DNA of 64,000 bases from Bordetella petrii (GCF_017356245.1 NZ_JAFMZZ010000001.1:2963943-3027942); one strand, 5' to 3'. Shown: positions 19,897 to 29,666, counted from the first letter of the stretch. Numbers and translations are program-made. Notes: generated by a model from the sequence alone, not told the origin.

Positions 19897-20226
19897 TCAG
19901 GTTTACCCCTCACAAGGTATTGGTTCTGTCGGGCGCGCGCTGGCGTCGGAGGAAAACCTCGACGCCGGCAAACGGAAGAACGGACGAGTGGAAATGCTTC
20001 TGGGCACTACCAGGCGCAACTGCAAAATTGCTGCGTCGCGGAGACTTCACCGCCACGATACCGTGGTGAAGTGTCAGCGACGCAGAGACGTATTAGGCCT
20101 TGCGCCGAAGCGGCTGTCAAGAGGAAAGCTTGCCAAAAGCCGCGCCAATACTGGCTTAGAGCATTACGTAATAGGCGCGCTTGCGTTCGCGCATGGGCGC
20201 GCCCGCCGGGCCCCGCCGGCGCGGCG
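19897..20226. other. 330-base gap between HU and the PKHD hydroxylase, with a long hairpin
   Basis: No gene is supported here. The right part must carry the HU promoter on the minus strand. At 20032-20084 there is a two-step hairpin: outer stem TGCGTCGC/GCGACGCA, a symmetric 4-base internal loop, inner stem ACTTCACCGC/GTGGTGAAGT with one G-T pair, and a 9-base loop. There is no T run beside it, so it is not a simple intrinsic terminator. The rest shows no recognisable motif. Confidence 0.6.
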
Positions 20227-20907
20227 TCAGACGTCGGCCCAGCGGCGCAGCAGATTGTGATAGATGCCGGTAAGCTGCACGATGGACGGATGCCCGGCGG
20301 CGTCCTGGTTCAACCGCTGGATGGCCACGTCCATGTCCAACAGCAGGCTGCGCTGGCCGTCTTCGCGCACCAGGCTCTGCATCCAGAAAAAAGCGCTGAT
20401 GCGCGCGCCGCGCGTCACAGGGTTGACCTTGTGCAGGCTGGTGCCCGGATACAGCACCATGTGCCCGGCCGGCAGCTTGACCGAGCGCGGCCCGTAAGTG
20501 TCGTCCACCACCAGCTCGCCACCGTCGTAGGTATCGGGGTCGGAAAAGAACAGCGTGGCCGACAGGTCGGTGCGCACGCGCTCGGACGTGCCGGGCACCA
20601 CCCGCACGGCGTTGTCGACGTGGTAGCCGAAAGCCTCGCCGCCTTCGTAGCGATTGAACAAGGGCGGAAATATTTTGCGCGGCAGCGCCGCCGACATAAA
20701 CAGGTTGTTGGCCGACAGCCGCTGCAGGATCAGCCCGCCCAGCTCCTGGGCCAGCGGATGCTGCTCGGGCAGCTGGCGGTTGTGCTTGACCTGCGCCGAC
20801 TGGTGGCCGGCCGTGACCCGGCCGTCAACCCAGTCGGCCTGTTCCAGGCGCTGGCGCATCTGCGCCGCCTCGGCGGCGCTGAAAACATCGGCAATTTGTA
20901 TAAGCAT
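20227..20907 (-). CDS. PKHD-type Fe(II)/2-oxoglutarate hydroxylase (PiuC/YbiX family)
   Basis: 226 residues. The double-stranded beta-helix iron ligands are H96 and D98 (GYHVDNAV) and H159 (SLHKVNPV), with R169 (GARIS) for 2-oxoglutarate. The N-terminal [20 protein letters not shown] and central [12 protein letters not shown] are typical of PiuC/YbiX. In other bacteria these genes sit beside TonB-dependent siderophore receptors and respond to iron; here no receptor gene is next to it. The true substrate of the family is not settled. Neighbours are HU and a PLP enzyme, 27 bases away on the same strand. Confidence 0.92.
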   Translation of the reverse strand: MLIQIADVFSAAEAAQMRQRLEQADWVDGRVTAGHQSAQVKHNRQLPEQHPLAQELGGLILQRLSANNLFMSAALPRKIFPPLFNRYEGGEAFGYHVDNAVRVVPGTSERVRTDLSATLFFSDPDTYDGGELVVDDTYGPRSVKLPAGHMVLYPGTSLHKVNPVTRGARISAFFWMQSLVREDGQRSLLLDMDVAIQRLNQDAAGHPSIVQLTGIYHNLLRRWADV

Positions 20908-20934
20908 GGGGGCCCGCGGGAAAACCGGCGTGGG

Positions 20935-22176
20935 TTACGCCAGACAGGCCTTGAGCGCCTGGTCGAAGTCGTGCAGCAGGTCGGCCTGGTCTTCGATGCC
21001 CACCGACACCCGGATCAGGCTGTCGGCAATGCCCATCTGAGCACGGCGCTCGGCGCCCATTTCATAATAGATGGTGTGCGCCGCCGGCAGCGCCAGGCTG
21101 CGCGTATCGCCCAGGTGCGTGGCCATCAGCACGATTTTCAGGTGGTTCAGGAAATCGAAACAATCGACGCCCTCGGCCAGCTCGACCCCCAGCAGCCCGC
21201 CGTAGCGGCCGCCGAACAGTTCGGTGGCGCGTTCATGCTGAGGGTGGCCGGGCAGCCCGGGGTAATGCACGCGGGCCACGCCTGGATGCGCGTCCAGCAT
21301 GCGCGCCAGCGCCAAAGCGTTGCCGCAGTGCGCCGCCATGCGCAGCGCCAGGGTTTCGGCGCCCACGGCGATGCGGTGCGCCGAATCGGCTGACAGCGTG
21401 CCGCCCATGTCGCGCAGGCCCTTCTTCTTGATCTGCAGCAGCCCCCAGCCGGTGGACGGCCCCTTGCGGTAGCTGTCGTAGATGTTGGCGTAGCCCGACC
21501 AGTCGTACAGCCCGGTGTCGGTAATGGAACCGCCCAGCGCGTCGCCATGGCCGCTGATGTACTTGGACAGCGAATTCATCACCAGCGAGGCGCCCACCGC
21601 GCGCCCCTGGAACATCCAGGGCGAAGTCAGCGTGTTGTCGATGACATACACCAGATTGTGCTCGCGGCACAGTTCGCCCATGCCGGCCAGGTCGGCCAGC
21701 TGGGTGCCGGGGTTGGCGATGGTTTCGGTGAACACCATGCGGGTGTTGGGCCGCAGGGCGGCGCGCACCTGGGCGATGTCGGTGGGATCGACGTAGCTGA
21801 CCTCGACGCCCAGCTCGGCCAGCGTGCCCAGCAGGCTGTTGGTATTGCCGAATACGTACTGGCTGGACAGCAGGTGGTCGCCCTTGCGCAGCAGGGTCGA
21901 GAACACCGCGGCCAGGGCCGCCATGCCGGTGGCGAACGATACCGTGCCCGCGCCCCCTTCCATTTTGCTGATCTTGGCTTCCAGCGCGGCCGTGGTGGGC
22001 GTGCCCTGGCGGCCGTAGGTAAAGCCGGCCTTGCCCTGGAACACCGCCGCCAGCTCGCGCGCGTCGGCGTAGGCGAACTCGGACGAGGTATGGATGGGCT
22101 TGTGCACGGCGCCATGCTCGACGGACTGCAGGCGGTCGGAATGAAGAATGGTGGTGGTAAAGCCGTTCTGGTGCAT
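20935..22176 (-). CDS. Cys/Met-metabolism PLP enzyme (O-acyl-homoserine sulfhydrylase / cystathionine gamma-synthase family)
   Basis: 413 residues of the PLP-dependent Cys/Met metabolism family. The cofactor lysine lies in VMNSLSKYISGHGDALGG; FTYGRQGTPTTAALEAKI and the DNTLTSPWMFQGRAVGAS block are family hallmarks. Members make or break C-S bonds of homocysteine and cystathionine. Sequence alone does not decide between O-acetyl/O-succinylhomoserine sulfhydrylase and cystathionine gamma-synthase. The ATG at 22176 (MHQNGFTTTILHSDRL) is chosen because homology starts there; the frame stays open 28 codons further into rlmB. Confidence 0.88.
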   Translation of the reverse strand: MHQNGFTTTILHSDRLQSVEHGAVHKPIHTSSEFAYADARELAAVFQGKAGFTYGRQGTPTTAALEAKISKMEGGAGTVSFATGMAALAAVFSTLLRKGDHLLSSQYVFGNTNSLLGTLAELGVEVSYVDPTDIAQVRAALRPNTRMVFTETIANPGTQLADLAGMGELCREHNLVYVIDNTLTSPWMFQGRAVGASLVMNSLSKYISGHGDALGGSITDTGLYDWSGYANIYDSYRKGPSTGWGLLQIKKKGLRDMGGTLSADSAHRIAVGAETLALRMAAHCGNALALARMLDAHPGVARVHYPGLPGHPQHERATELFGGRYGGLLGVELAEGVDCFDFLNHLKIVLMATHLGDTRSLALPAAHTIYYEMGAERRAQMGIADSLIRVSVGIEDQADLLHDFDQALKACLA

Positions 22177-22223
22177 GATGATGAAGACTTGTGAGGGGCG
22201 GCGATCGCCGCAGCCGGAAAAGT

Positions 22224-22961
22224 TTACTCCTGCCGCTGGCGCACGGACTCGTACAGGCACACGGCGCTGGCCACGCTGACGTTCAGGCTTTCAACCGAGC
22301 CCAGCATCGGGATATTGACCAGCTGGTCGCAGGTTTCGCGCGTCAGGCGGCGCATGCCCTCGCCTTCGGCGCCCATCACCCAGGCCATCGGCTGGCGCGC
22401 ATCGACGGCGTGCAGGCGGTCGGCGGCCTGGTCATCGGTGCCCACTACCCAGACGCCCCGCTCTTTCAGGCCGCGCAGCGTGCGCGCCAGGTTGGTGACG
22501 GTAATGTAGGGCACCGTGTCGGCGGCCCCGCAGGCCACCCGCTGCACCGTGCTGTTGAGCCCCACGGCGCGGTCGCGCGGCGCCACCACCGCATGCACGC
22601 CGGCGGCGTCGGCGGTGCGCAGGCAGGCGCCCAGGTTGTGCGGATCGGTCACCCCGTCCAGCACCAGCAGCAGCGCCGGCCCTTCGATGGTGTCCAGCAC
22701 CTCGTCGACATCGACCGCCAGCAGGCGCTCTTCGGCCAGCGCCACCACGCCCTGGTGGCGGGTGCCGCGCGCCAGGCCGTCCAGCCGTTCGACCGATACC
22801 GGATGCACGCGCCGCCCGGCCCGTTCGGCCTGCTCCAGGAACGTCTGCATGCGCTTGTCGCGGCGCGAGGCCTCGACATAAATGTCTTTGATCGACTCGG
22901 GCGCGTGCCGCAGACGCGCCACCACCGCGTGAAACCCCGCCAGTACTTGGGCCGACGCCAT
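22224..22961 (-). CDS. rlmB: 23S rRNA (guanosine-2'-O-)-methyltransferase RlmB
   Basis: 245 residues: an N-terminal substrate-binding domain ([18 protein letters not shown]) and a SpoU-type SPOUT methyltransferase domain with the three motifs [34 protein letters not shown] and [18 protein letters not shown]. Methylates Gm2251 in the peptidyl-transferase P loop. It follows rnr on the same strand (147 bases with a hairpin between), a common pairing in proteobacteria. Confidence 0.96.
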   Translation of the reverse strand: MASAQVLAGFHAVVARLRHAPESIKDIYVEASRRDKRMQTFLEQAERAGRRVHPVSVERLDGLARGTRHQGVVALAEERLLAVDVDEVLDTIEGPALLLVLDGVTDPHNLGACLRTADAAGVHAVVAPRDRAVGLNSTVQRVACGAADTVPYITVTNLARTLRGLKERGVWVVGTDDQAADRLHAVDARQPMAWVMGAEGEGMRRLTRETCDQLVNIPMLGSVESLNVSVASAVCLYESVRQRQE

Positions 22962-23071
22962 GAATATTCACCTTATTGTGGGTAACGAAAGGCCGGCCGC
23001 CGGCGCGCCAGGGGCGCCCGGCCGGCCACAGCCGCCATGTTACCGCCTGCGGCGCCGCCCGCGCCGCTCCA

Positions 23072-23100
23072 GGTGTCTGACTCCGCAGGTGTCAGACACC
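23072..23100. repeat. GGTGTCTG-type hairpin, copy 2 (rnr-rlmB gap)
   Basis: A perfect 10-bp stem, GGTGTCTGAC/GTCAGACACC, with a 9-base loop, nine bases after the rnr stop. Compared with 6162-6193 the innermost pair changes from G-C/C-G to A-T in both arms, a compensated substitution. It may terminate or stabilise rnr mRNA. Confidence 0.75.
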
Positions 23101-23108
23101 CGAGGGGG

Positions 23109-25577
23109 CTACCGGCGCGCGGCTTTCTTGGCGGGCGCGCGCTTCTTGGCGGGCGCCGCCGGCTTGGCGGCCTTCTTGGCCTGGGCGCGCCGCTGTTTGG
23201 CGGTTTGCCCTTTCAACGCCGCCGGCTTGGGCGCGGCGGCCTTCTTCACCTTGCGCGGCTCGTCGGGATTGCGCGAGGCGGCCTTGCGCAGCGCCTCGAA
23301 ACTGGTGCCCTTGACCAGGCGGAACTCGATGCGGCGGGCCTCCAGGTCGACGCGCGACACCTGCACCTGCACCTTGTCGGTCAGCCGGTAGCGCATGCCG
23401 GTGCGCTCGCCGCGCAGTTCGTGCAGCGCCTCGTTGAACTGGAAGTACTCGCCGCCCAGTTCCGACACGTGCACCAGGCCTTCCACGTGCAGCGTATCCA
23501 GCGTAACAAACACGCCGAAGCTGGCCACGCCGGTGACCGTGCCGCTGAAATCCTCGCCCACCCGCTCTTTGACGAACCAGCACTTCAGCCAGGCCTCGAC
23601 ATCGCGCGAGGCCTCGTCGGCGCGCCGCTCGCTGGCCGACAACAGCAGGCCCAGCTTTTCCCAGGTGGCGTGCTCATGCTCTCGCTGCGTGCGGCCGATG
23701 ACCATCGGCTGGTCTTCCAGGCCCGGCACATAGCGCCGGCCGGCCAGCAGCGCCTTGATCACGCGGTGCGTCAGCAGGTCGGGATAGCGCCGGATCGGCG
23801 ATGTGAAATGGCTGTAGGCCGGATACGCCAGGCCGAAATGGCCGACATTGTCCGGGCTGTAGATGGCCTGCTGCATCGAGCGCAGGCACATCGTCTGCAG
23901 CAGCTGGAAATCGGGCCGGCTGCGCACACTGTCGAGGAATTCGCCGTAGTCCTTGGCGGTGGGCGCATCGCCGCCGCCCAGCGACAGGCCCATGGTGCGC
24001 AGGAATTCGCGCAGCGAAGTCAGGCGTTCCGGCGTGGGGCCTTCGTGAATGCGGTACAGGCCGGGATGCTTGCTGCGGCTCATGAAATCGGCCGCGCAGG
24101 TATTGGCCGCCAGCATGCATTCTTCGATGAGCTTGTGCGCGTCGTTGCGCACCACGCCCACGATCTGCTCGATGCGGCCCAGCTCGTTGCAGACGATCTT
24201 GGTCTCGACCGTGTCGAAATCGATGGCGCCGCGCTTCTTGCGCTGCTGCACCAGCAGTTGGTAGAGCTCGTGCAAGTGGCGCACGTGCGGCATGACCTCG
24301 CCCAGCGCATGCGCCACCGGCCCGCCCGGCTGCTGCAGGGCTTCCCAGACCTGGGTGTAGGTCGTGCGCGCATGCGAATGCATGACCGCGTTGTAGAACT
24401 GATAGGCCGTGATGGTGCCCGCCTTGGCGCCCGAGGCCGGGATCACCATGTCGCATACCAGCACCAGCCGGTCGACCTGCGGGTTCAGCGAACACAGCCC
24501 GTTGGACAGCGATTCGGGCAGCATCGGGATCACCCGGCGCGGGAAATACACGCTGGTGCCGCGCTCGAGCGCGTCGTCGTCCAGGGCGTCATCGGGCGTG
24601 ACATAGTGGCTGACGTCGGCAATGGCCACCAGCAGGCGCCAGGCCGGCCGCTTGCGCTGGCCGCTGCCCAGTTCCACCGGCTCGCAGTACACCGCGTCGT
24701 CGAAGTCGCGCGCGTCTTCGCCGTCGATGGTGATGAGCGGCACGTCGCGCAGGTCGATGCGGTCTTTCAGGTCGGCCTTGCGCACCACATCGGGCAGGCG
24801 CGCGGCCTGCTTGGCGGCGGGCTCGGAAAACTCGACCGGCACGTCGAACTTGCGTACCGCGATCTCGATCTCCATGCCGGGGTCGTCGATTTCGCCCAGC
24901 ACTTCGGAAACCCGGCCCAGCGGCTGAGTGTGGCGGGTCGGCTGTTCCATGATCTGCACCGCCACCACCTGGCCGTGCTGTGCGCCGTTGGTGTCGCCCG
25001 GCGGAATCAGGATGTCGTGCTTGATGCGCTGGTCTTCCGGCACCACGATGGACAGGCCGTGCTCGTGCAGAAAGCGGCCCACCAGCTTGTTGGTGCGCCG
25101 TTCGATGACCTCGACGATCATGCCTTCGGGCTTGCCGCGGTATTCGCCCGAAGGCTTGACCAATACGCGGTCGCCGTGCAGCACCTTGAGCATTTCGCGC
25201 GGCGACAGGAACAGGTCGGGGCCGCCGTCGTCGCGCAGCAGGAAGCCGAAGCCGTCGCGGTGGCCCTGCACCTTGCCCGCCACGAAGTCCAGCTTGGTGG
25301 CCAGCAGCAGCACCCCCTTGCGGTTGGGCATCAGCTGGCCATCGCGCTCCATGGCGCCCAGGCGGCGTTCGAAGCCCACCAGCGTGGCGGGCCGCTCGAC
25401 GCCCATGCGCTCGGCCAGCTCGGCCGGCGACAGCGGCGCCCCGGCCGACCGCAGCGCCTTCAGAATGGCTTCGCGCGAGGGCACATCGGGGTCGAAGTCG
25501 GGGGGCGTTTCGGGCAACACGAATCCTGATCTGCCGTTGTTATTGTTATTGGAATCTTTACTCGATCGTTTTGCCAA
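23109..25577 (-). CDS. rnr: Ribonuclease R
   Basis: 822 residues, close to the 813 of E. coli. Order: N-terminal winged helix (SREAILKALRSAGAPLSPAE), cold-shock domains, the RNB catalytic domain with ITIDGEDARDFDDAVYCEP (metal-binding aspartates), an S1 domain (FSGTVTGVASFGVFVTLDTL) and a basic Lys/Ala tail. A 3'-5' exoribonuclease that degrades structured RNA. No ATG is near the homologous N-terminus; a TTG at 25577 (LAKRSSKDSNNNNNGRSG) with AGGA upstream is the likely start. The frame continues upstream through a tRNA gene and the DTW gene on this strand, which cannot be translated as one protein. Confidence 0.95.
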   Translation of the reverse strand: MAKRSSKDSNNNNNGRSGFVLPETPPDFDPDVPSREAILKALRSAGAPLSPAELAERMGVERPATLVGFERRLGAMERDGQLMPNRKGVLLLATKLDFVAGKVQGHRDGFGFLLRDDGGPDLFLSPREMLKVLHGDRVLVKPSGEYRGKPEGMIVEVIERRTNKLVGRFLHEHGLSIVVPEDQRIKHDILIPPGDTNGAQHGQVVAVQIMEQPTRHTQPLGRVSEVLGEIDDPGMEIEIAVRKFDVPVEFSEPAAKQAARLPDVVRKADLKDRIDLRDVPLITIDGEDARDFDDAVYCEPVELGSGQRKRPAWRLLVAIADVSHYVTPDDALDDDALERGTSVYFPRRVIPMLPESLSNGLCSLNPQVDRLVLVCDMVIPASGAKAGTITAYQFYNAVMHSHARTTYTQVWEALQQPGGPVAHALGEVMPHVRHLHELYQLLVQQRKKRGAIDFDTVETKIVCNELGRIEQIVGVVRNDAHKLIEECMLAANTCAADFMSRSKHPGLYRIHEGPTPERLTSLREFLRTMGLSLGGGDAPTAKDYGEFLDSVRSRPDFQLLQTMCLRSMQQAIYSPDNVGHFGLAYPAYSHFTSPIRRYPDLLTHRVIKALLAGRRYVPGLEDQPMVIGRTQREHEHATWEKLGLLLSASERRADEASRDVEAWLKCWFVKERVGEDFSGTVTGVASFGVFVTLDTLHVEGLVHVSELGGEYFQFNEALHELRGERTGMRYRLTDKVQVQVSRVDLEARRIEFRLVKGTSFEALRKAASRNPDEPRKVKKAAAPKPAALKGQTAKQRRAQAKKAAKPAAPAKKRAPAKKAARR

Positions 25578-25719
25578 AGTTGGGAATCCTGTATATAATC
25601 TTTTGCTTCTGTGGTCTGCCCAAGGCTGATCACTGCAGCAAGGCCTGTATGGTAATGCATGTAGCACGTTGCTAGGTTGTTTGCAGCGTATCATACAAAC
25701 CCGCAAGGTTTTGCTCAGT

Positions 25720-25804
25720 GCCCAGGTGGCGGAATTGGTAGACGCGCATGGTTCAGGTCCATGTGCCGCAAGGTGTGGAGGTTCGAGTCCTCTCCTGGGC
25801 ACCA
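25720..25804 (+). tRNA. tRNA-Leu (anticodon CAG), copy 1
   Basis: 85 bases with encoded CCA. Acceptor GCCCAGG/CCTGGGC, anticodon arm CATGG-TTCAGGT-CCATG (CAG, reads CUG, the dominant Leu codon in this GC-rich genome), a long variable arm typical of class II tRNA, T arm GAGG-TTCGAGT-CCTC. Identical to the copy at 26605. Confidence 0.97.
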
Positions 25805-25860
25805 CGGAATTCAGGCAGTTCGGGGCACCCCCGAATCGCCGCCCGGCCCCCGGCAGCCCT

Positions 25861-26547
25861 TCAAGGCTCCCGGGGGTTTGTTTTTTGCCCGGCGCGGCGG
25901 CCCTCGGCCCGGCTGCCGGCGCGCCGCACATGGTCGCGCTCGTAGCGCGCCTGCCCCATGGCGGCAATCTGCCCTCCCACCAGCTCGTCAAAAGGCCTGA
26001 GCAGCGCGGCGAACGATCGCGGCGCCTCCAGCGCGTCCAGCGCCGCGGCCACTGCCTCGATGGTGGCCAGCGCCTGCGGATGCCCGGCATGGCGCACCCG
26101 GTAGCGCGACTCCGGCCCGCCCGCCAGGGCCGCCCGCGGCAGCGCCGCCAGATCCGGATGCGCCGCGAGCAGCTGGCGCGCATGACGCCAGGTGCCATCC
26201 GGCACCACCAACAGCCGCGGCGGCCCCGCCGGGTGGGCCGGGCCCGCGGGCGCCAGCACCTCGGCCCCTTCGCCCGGAAACAGCAGCCAGGGCTGGTAGC
26301 CCGCCACTTGCCACAAGGCGGCATCGAACTGCCGCCCCACGTGCAGGCTGGCATTGCGCAGGCCCAGCACCGCCAGCCGGGCGGTATTCAACGCGTGGCG
26401 CGCCTCTTCCGGGTGCTGCAGCACCAGCACGCGGGTGCGGCTGTCCAGCGACGGAATCCACCGGCACAGGCAGTGCGCCAGCGGCCGCCGGCAGCGCGCG
26501 CAGGCGGCCCGCCCGCCCGAGTTGCGCCCGGCCTGAAAAGTGTGCAT
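25861..26547 (-). CDS. DTW-domain protein (tRNA-uridine aminocarboxypropyltransferase, TapT/YfiP-like)
   Basis: 228 residues. The N-terminal zinc-ribbon-like cluster is C16-x2-C19 and C26-x-C28 (ACARCRRPLAHCLC); the name-giving motif DGTW is at 117-120 (LLVVPDGTWRHARQLL). DTW proteins add the acp3 group to uridine 47 of tRNA using S-adenosylmethionine. It lies on the minus strand between two identical tRNA-Leu genes. The ATG at 26547 gives the usual N-terminus; an upstream start at 26634 would run through the second tRNA and was rejected. Confidence 0.88.
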   Translation of the reverse strand: MHTFQAGRNSGGRAACARCRRPLAHCLCRWIPSLDSRTRVLVLQHPEEARHALNTARLAVLGLRNASLHVGRQFDAALWQVAGYQPWLLFPGEGAEVLAPAGPAHPAGPPRLLVVPDGTWRHARQLLAAHPDLAALPRAALAGGPESRYRVRHAGHPQALATIEAVAAALDALEAPRSFAALLRPFDELVGGQIAAMGQARYERDHVRRAGSRAEGRRAGQKTNPREP

Positions 26548-26604
26548 AATGCGCGTCCTCTGATGTTCAAACGCGATTAAACAACACCGCGCCCGAACAA
26601 CAGC

Positions 26605-26689
26605 GCCCAGGTGGCGGAATTGGTAGACGCGCATGGTTCAGGTCCATGTGCCGCAAGGTGTGGAGGTTCGAGTCCTCTCCTGGGCACCA
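26605..26689 (+). tRNA. tRNA-Leu (anticodon CAG), copy 2
   Basis: 85 bases, identical base for base to the copy at 25720-25804, including CCA. Flanking sequences differ, so the duplicated unit is the tRNA itself. A strong terminator follows. Confidence 0.97.
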
Positions 26690-26724
26690 ATTACTACATC
26701 GCGACTTACCTTCGCGATGCGCCG

Positions 26725-26759
26725 AAAACCCCGATTGCCGCAAGGCATCGGGGTTTTTT
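26725..26759 (+). terminator. Intrinsic terminator after tRNA-Leu copy 2
   Basis: Stem AAAACCCCGAT.GCC/GGC.ATCGGGGTTTT with a GCAA-type loop and a T run; one bulged base. Confidence 0.85.
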
Positions 26760-26798
26760 ATTTGGCTTTTCCCGCCCAGCCGGCGGCCGGGTTGCGCG

Positions 26799-27239
26799 TC
26801 AATCGCCCAGCGCGCGCGTCATGGCGATGTGCTCGATGCCGGCCTCGACGAACGTTTCACCTTGCGCCGCGAATCCGTGGGCTTCGTAAAAGCGGCGGGC
26901 ATGGGTCTGGGCATGCAGCAACAGCAGGCGGTGGCCGTCGCCATGCCCCTGCGCGATCAGCGCATCCAGCACTTGCCCGCCGACGCCGCTGCCGCGGGCC
27001 GCCTTGCGCACGGCCATGCGCCCGATATGGCCATCGGGCAGCAGCCGTCCGGTGGCAACGGGCGTGCCGTCGCCGCCATAGGCCACGGCGTGCACGGCCA
27101 CCGGGTCGTCGTCGTCGAGCTCGATATCGACCGGCACCGACTGTTCCAGCACGAACACTTCGTGCCGCACGGCGTAGGCATCATCGCGCAGGCGCTCCCA
27201 GGTTCCCAGGACAATACGGACAGCGGACGGGGTAGGCAT
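26799..27239 (-). CDS. GNAT-family N-acetyltransferase
   Basis: 146 residues. The acetyl-CoA loop region reads IGRMAVRKAARGSGVGGQVLDALI, with the R/Q-x-x-G-x-G/A pattern as RGSGVG; the C-terminal FYEAHGFAAQGETFVEAGIEHIAM segment is also typical. The opening (VLGTWERLRDDAYAVRHEVFVLEQSVPVDIELDDDD) resembles the ElaA/YjcF-like subgroup, whose substrates are unknown. The ATG at 27239 is the start of homology. Single gene, opposite in direction to the AEC transporter. Confidence 0.88.
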   Translation of the reverse strand: MPTPSAVRIVLGTWERLRDDAYAVRHEVFVLEQSVPVDIELDDDDPVAVHAVAYGGDGTPVATGRLLPDGHIGRMAVRKAARGSGVGGQVLDALIAQGHGDGHRLLLLHAQTHARRFYEAHGFAAQGETFVEAGIEHIAMTRALGD

Positions 27240-27368
27240 GGCGGGTCTCCTGCAATGGTCGGTAAAGGCTCGGCCTCTGTGGCACACCCGGATTTTCGCA
27301 GGCAAAGCGCCCGGCTGGAACCCGCCGGCGCACAGTAGAATGGGCGCACTTCAAATCGCCCCCCCGCC

Positions 27369-28307
27369 ATGCAAGCCGTTGTCACTGCCGCCCTGCCGGT
27401 TTTCGCCCTCATCCTGACCGGCTGGCTGGCGGCCCGCTGGCGCGTGCTGGGCCCGGCCGCCACCGATGCGCTGAATCGCTATGTGGTGTATCTGTCGCTG
27501 CCGGCGCTGCTGTTTCGCGCCATGGCCCATGCCGACCCCGGCCAGCTGCACTGGGGATTCGTGGCGGCGTTCGCCGGCGGCATCGCCATTACCTTCGCCG
27601 CGACCTGCGTGCGGCCGCGGCGCCGCGCCCCGCCCCTCACCGATCTCAGCATCGAAGGGCTGGCGGCGTCTTACACCAACGCCGGCTACATGGGCATCCC
27701 GCTGTGCCTGGCCCTGCTCGGCCCGGCCAGCCTGGCGCCGGCGGTCATTACTACCCTGCTCACCGCCTGCGTGCTGTTCGGCGCCGCCATCGCCCTGATC
27801 GAATTCGACCAGCACCGCGACCGCAGCCTGGCCGCCACCCTGGCCAAGGTGGCGCGGGCGCTGGTCCGCAATCCGCTGCTGATCGCGCCGCTGCTCGGCC
27901 TGGCCTGCACGGGGTCCGGCCTGGCGCTGCCGGCCGGCCTGGACCGCTACGTCGAGTTGCTGGGCGCCTCGGCCAGCCCGTGCGCCCTGGTCACCATCGG
28001 CCTGTTCCTGGCCCAGGCCCAGCCCGGCGGCAGCCGCGCCGCCGTGGGCCGGCTGGTGGCCGGCAAGCTGCTGCTGCAGCCCGCCGCCACCGCGGTGCTG
28101 GCTTTCCTGGTTTTCCCCATGCCACCGCTGTGGGCCTCGTGCGCGGTGCTCATGGCGGCCCTGCCCATCGGCACCGGGCCCTTCATGCTGGCGCAGATGT
28201 ACGGCCGCGACGCGCGCGCCACCTCGCGCGCCATCCTGCTGTCGACCATTCTTTCGGTGCCCACCATTACCCTGCTGGTCGCCTGGATCAGCTCCCGGCT
28301 TTCCTGA
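27369..28307 (+). CDS. AEC-family (auxin efflux carrier-like) transporter
   Basis: 312 residues with about ten hydrophobic helices in two halves, as in the AEC family of inner-membrane carriers for malonate, malate or other small acids. Family features include [33 protein letters not shown] and the C-terminal [17 protein letters not shown]. The arsB-like gene starts 11 bases after its stop, so the two are probably co-transcribed. Substrate unknown. Confidence 0.88.
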   Translation: MQAVVTAALPVFALILTGWLAARWRVLGPAATDALNRYVVYLSLPALLFRAMAHADPGQLHWGFVAAFAGGIAITFAATCVRPRRRAPPLTDLSIEGLAASYTNAGYMGIPLCLALLGPASLAPAVITTLLTACVLFGAAIALIEFDQHRDRSLAATLAKVARALVRNPLLIAPLLGLACTGSGLALPAGLDRYVELLGASASPCALVTIGLFLAQAQPGGSRAAVGRLVAGKLLLQPAATAVLAFLVFPMPPLWASCAVLMAALPIGTGPFMLAQMYGRDARATSRAILLSTILSVPTITLLVAWISSRLS

Positions 28308-28318
28308 ACCTTTGCGCC

Positions 28319-29608
28319 ATGCTGCTGCCCGCCACCATTTTCATCGTCACGCTGACCCTCGTCATCTGGCAGCCCCGCGGCCTGGGCATCGGCTGGAGCG
28401 CCACGGCTGGCGCCGCCGTGGCACTGGCCACCGGCGCGGTGCACCTGGCCGACGTGGCCGCGGTGTGGCATATCGTCTGGAACGCCACCGCCACGTTCAT
28501 CGCGATCATCATCACCAGCATCATCCTGGACGCGGCCGGCTTCTTCGAATGGGCCGCCCTGCACGTGGCCCGCTGGGGCGGCGGCCGCGGCCACTGGCTG
28601 TTCGCGCTCATCGTGCTGCTGGGCGCCGCCGTATCGGCCCTGTTCGCCAATGACGGCGCGGCGCTGATCCTGACTCCGATCGTGATGGAGATGCTGCTGG
28701 CGCTGGGGTTCGGGCCCGGCGCCACCCTGGCCTTCGTGATGGCGGCCGGCTTCATCGCCGACACGGCCAGCACGCCGCTGGTGGTATCGAACCTGGTCAA
28801 TATCGTGTCGGCCGACTTTTTCGGCATCGGTTTCGGGCGCTACGCGTCGGTCATGGTGCCCGTCAATGTCGCCGCCGTGGCCGCCACCCTGGCGGTGCTG
28901 TTCCTGTACTTCCGCAGGCACATCCCGGCCCGCTACGACGTGGCGCAATTGCGGACGCCGCACTCGGCGGTGCGCGACCCGGTCACCTTCCGCACCGGCG
29001 TGGCGGTGCTGGCGCTATTGCTGGCGGGTTTTTTCGTTCTGGAACCCCTGGGCATCCCGGTCAGCGCCATTGCCGCGGCCGGCGCCCTGGCCCTGCTGCT
29101 GGTGGCGGGCCGCCAGCATATCGTGGGCACGCGCCGGGTCATGCGCGAAGCCCCCTGGCATATCGTGGTGTTCTCGCTGGGCATGTACCTGGTGGTGTAC
29201 GGGCTGCGCAACGCCGGCCTGACGGCTCACCTGGCCAGCCTGTTCGACGCGTTCGCCCGCCATGGCGTGTGGGGCGCGGCCATGGGAACGGGCCTGGTCA
29301 CGGCTTTCCTGGCCTCGGTGATGAACAACTTGCCGGCCGTGCTGGTGGGCGCGCTGGCCATCGCCGACACCAGCGCAACCGGCGCCGTGCGCGACGCGAT
29401 GATCTACGCCAACGTCATCGGCACCGACCTGGGCCCGAAGATCACGCCCATCGGCAGCCTGGCCACTCTGCTGTGGCTGCACGTGCTGGCGCGCAAGGGC
29501 CTGCGCATCACTTGGGGCTATTACTTCCGGGTCGGCATCGTGCTGACCCTGCCGGTGCTGCTGGCCACCCTGGCGGCGCTGGCGCTGCGGCTGAGCGTTT
29601 GCCCATAG
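28319..29608 (+). CDS. arsB: ArsB-type arsenite/anion permease
   Basis: 429 residues, the same length as E. coli ArsB, with about twelve hydrophobic segments. Segments such as [44 protein letters not shown] and [19 protein letters not shown] are the ArsB/NhaD (ion transporter superfamily) signature. It would export arsenite or antimonite across the inner membrane. No arsR, arsC or arsA lies nearby, so whether it works in arsenic resistance here is uncertain; the partner in the operon is the AEC carrier. Confidence 0.85.
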   Translation: MLLPATIFIVTLTLVIWQPRGLGIGWSATAGAAVALATGAVHLADVAAVWHIVWNATATFIAIIITSIILDAAGFFEWAALHVARWGGGRGHWLFALIVLLGAAVSALFANDGAALILTPIVMEMLLALGFGPGATLAFVMAAGFIADTASTPLVVSNLVNIVSADFFGIGFGRYASVMVPVNVAAVAATLAVLFLYFRRHIPARYDVAQLRTPHSAVRDPVTFRTGVAVLALLLAGFFVLEPLGIPVSAIAAAGALALLLVAGRQHIVGTRRVMREAPWHIVVFSLGMYLVVYGLRNAGLTAHLASLFDAFARHGVWGAAMGTGLVTAFLASVMNNLPAVLVGALAIADTSATGAVRDAMIYANVIGTDLGPKITPIGSLATLLWLHVLARKGLRITWGYYFRVGIVLTLPVLLATLAALALRLSVCP

Positions 29609-29666
29609 TTCTAAGAAGGCCGTATCTAGTGGTATGGTTGCCGTCATCCGCAATCGGGAGACTCGC

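Noticed and set aside
19378..21393. A 671-codon frame beginning inside tRNA-Val and running over HU and the PKHD gene
   Set aside because: It begins with the translated tRNA sequence (LSSVGRAAPLQGVGHRFDP), a well-known artefact, and crosses two real genes on the other strand.
23037..25529. An 830-codon open frame opposite rnr
   Set aside because: Antisense shadow of ribonuclease R; composition is low complexity (Ala, His, Gln, Arg) and no start context or domain is seen.
25748..25945. Frames starting VQVHVPQGVEVRVLSWAP at both tRNA-Leu genes
   Set aside because: These are translations of the tRNA-Leu gene itself, seen twice because the tRNA is duplicated.
25578..26700. A genomic island bounded by the two tRNA-Leu genes as attachment sites
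   Set aside because: No integrase, no partial tRNA copy and no change in base composition; both tRNAs are complete and the enclosed gene is an ordinary core gene.
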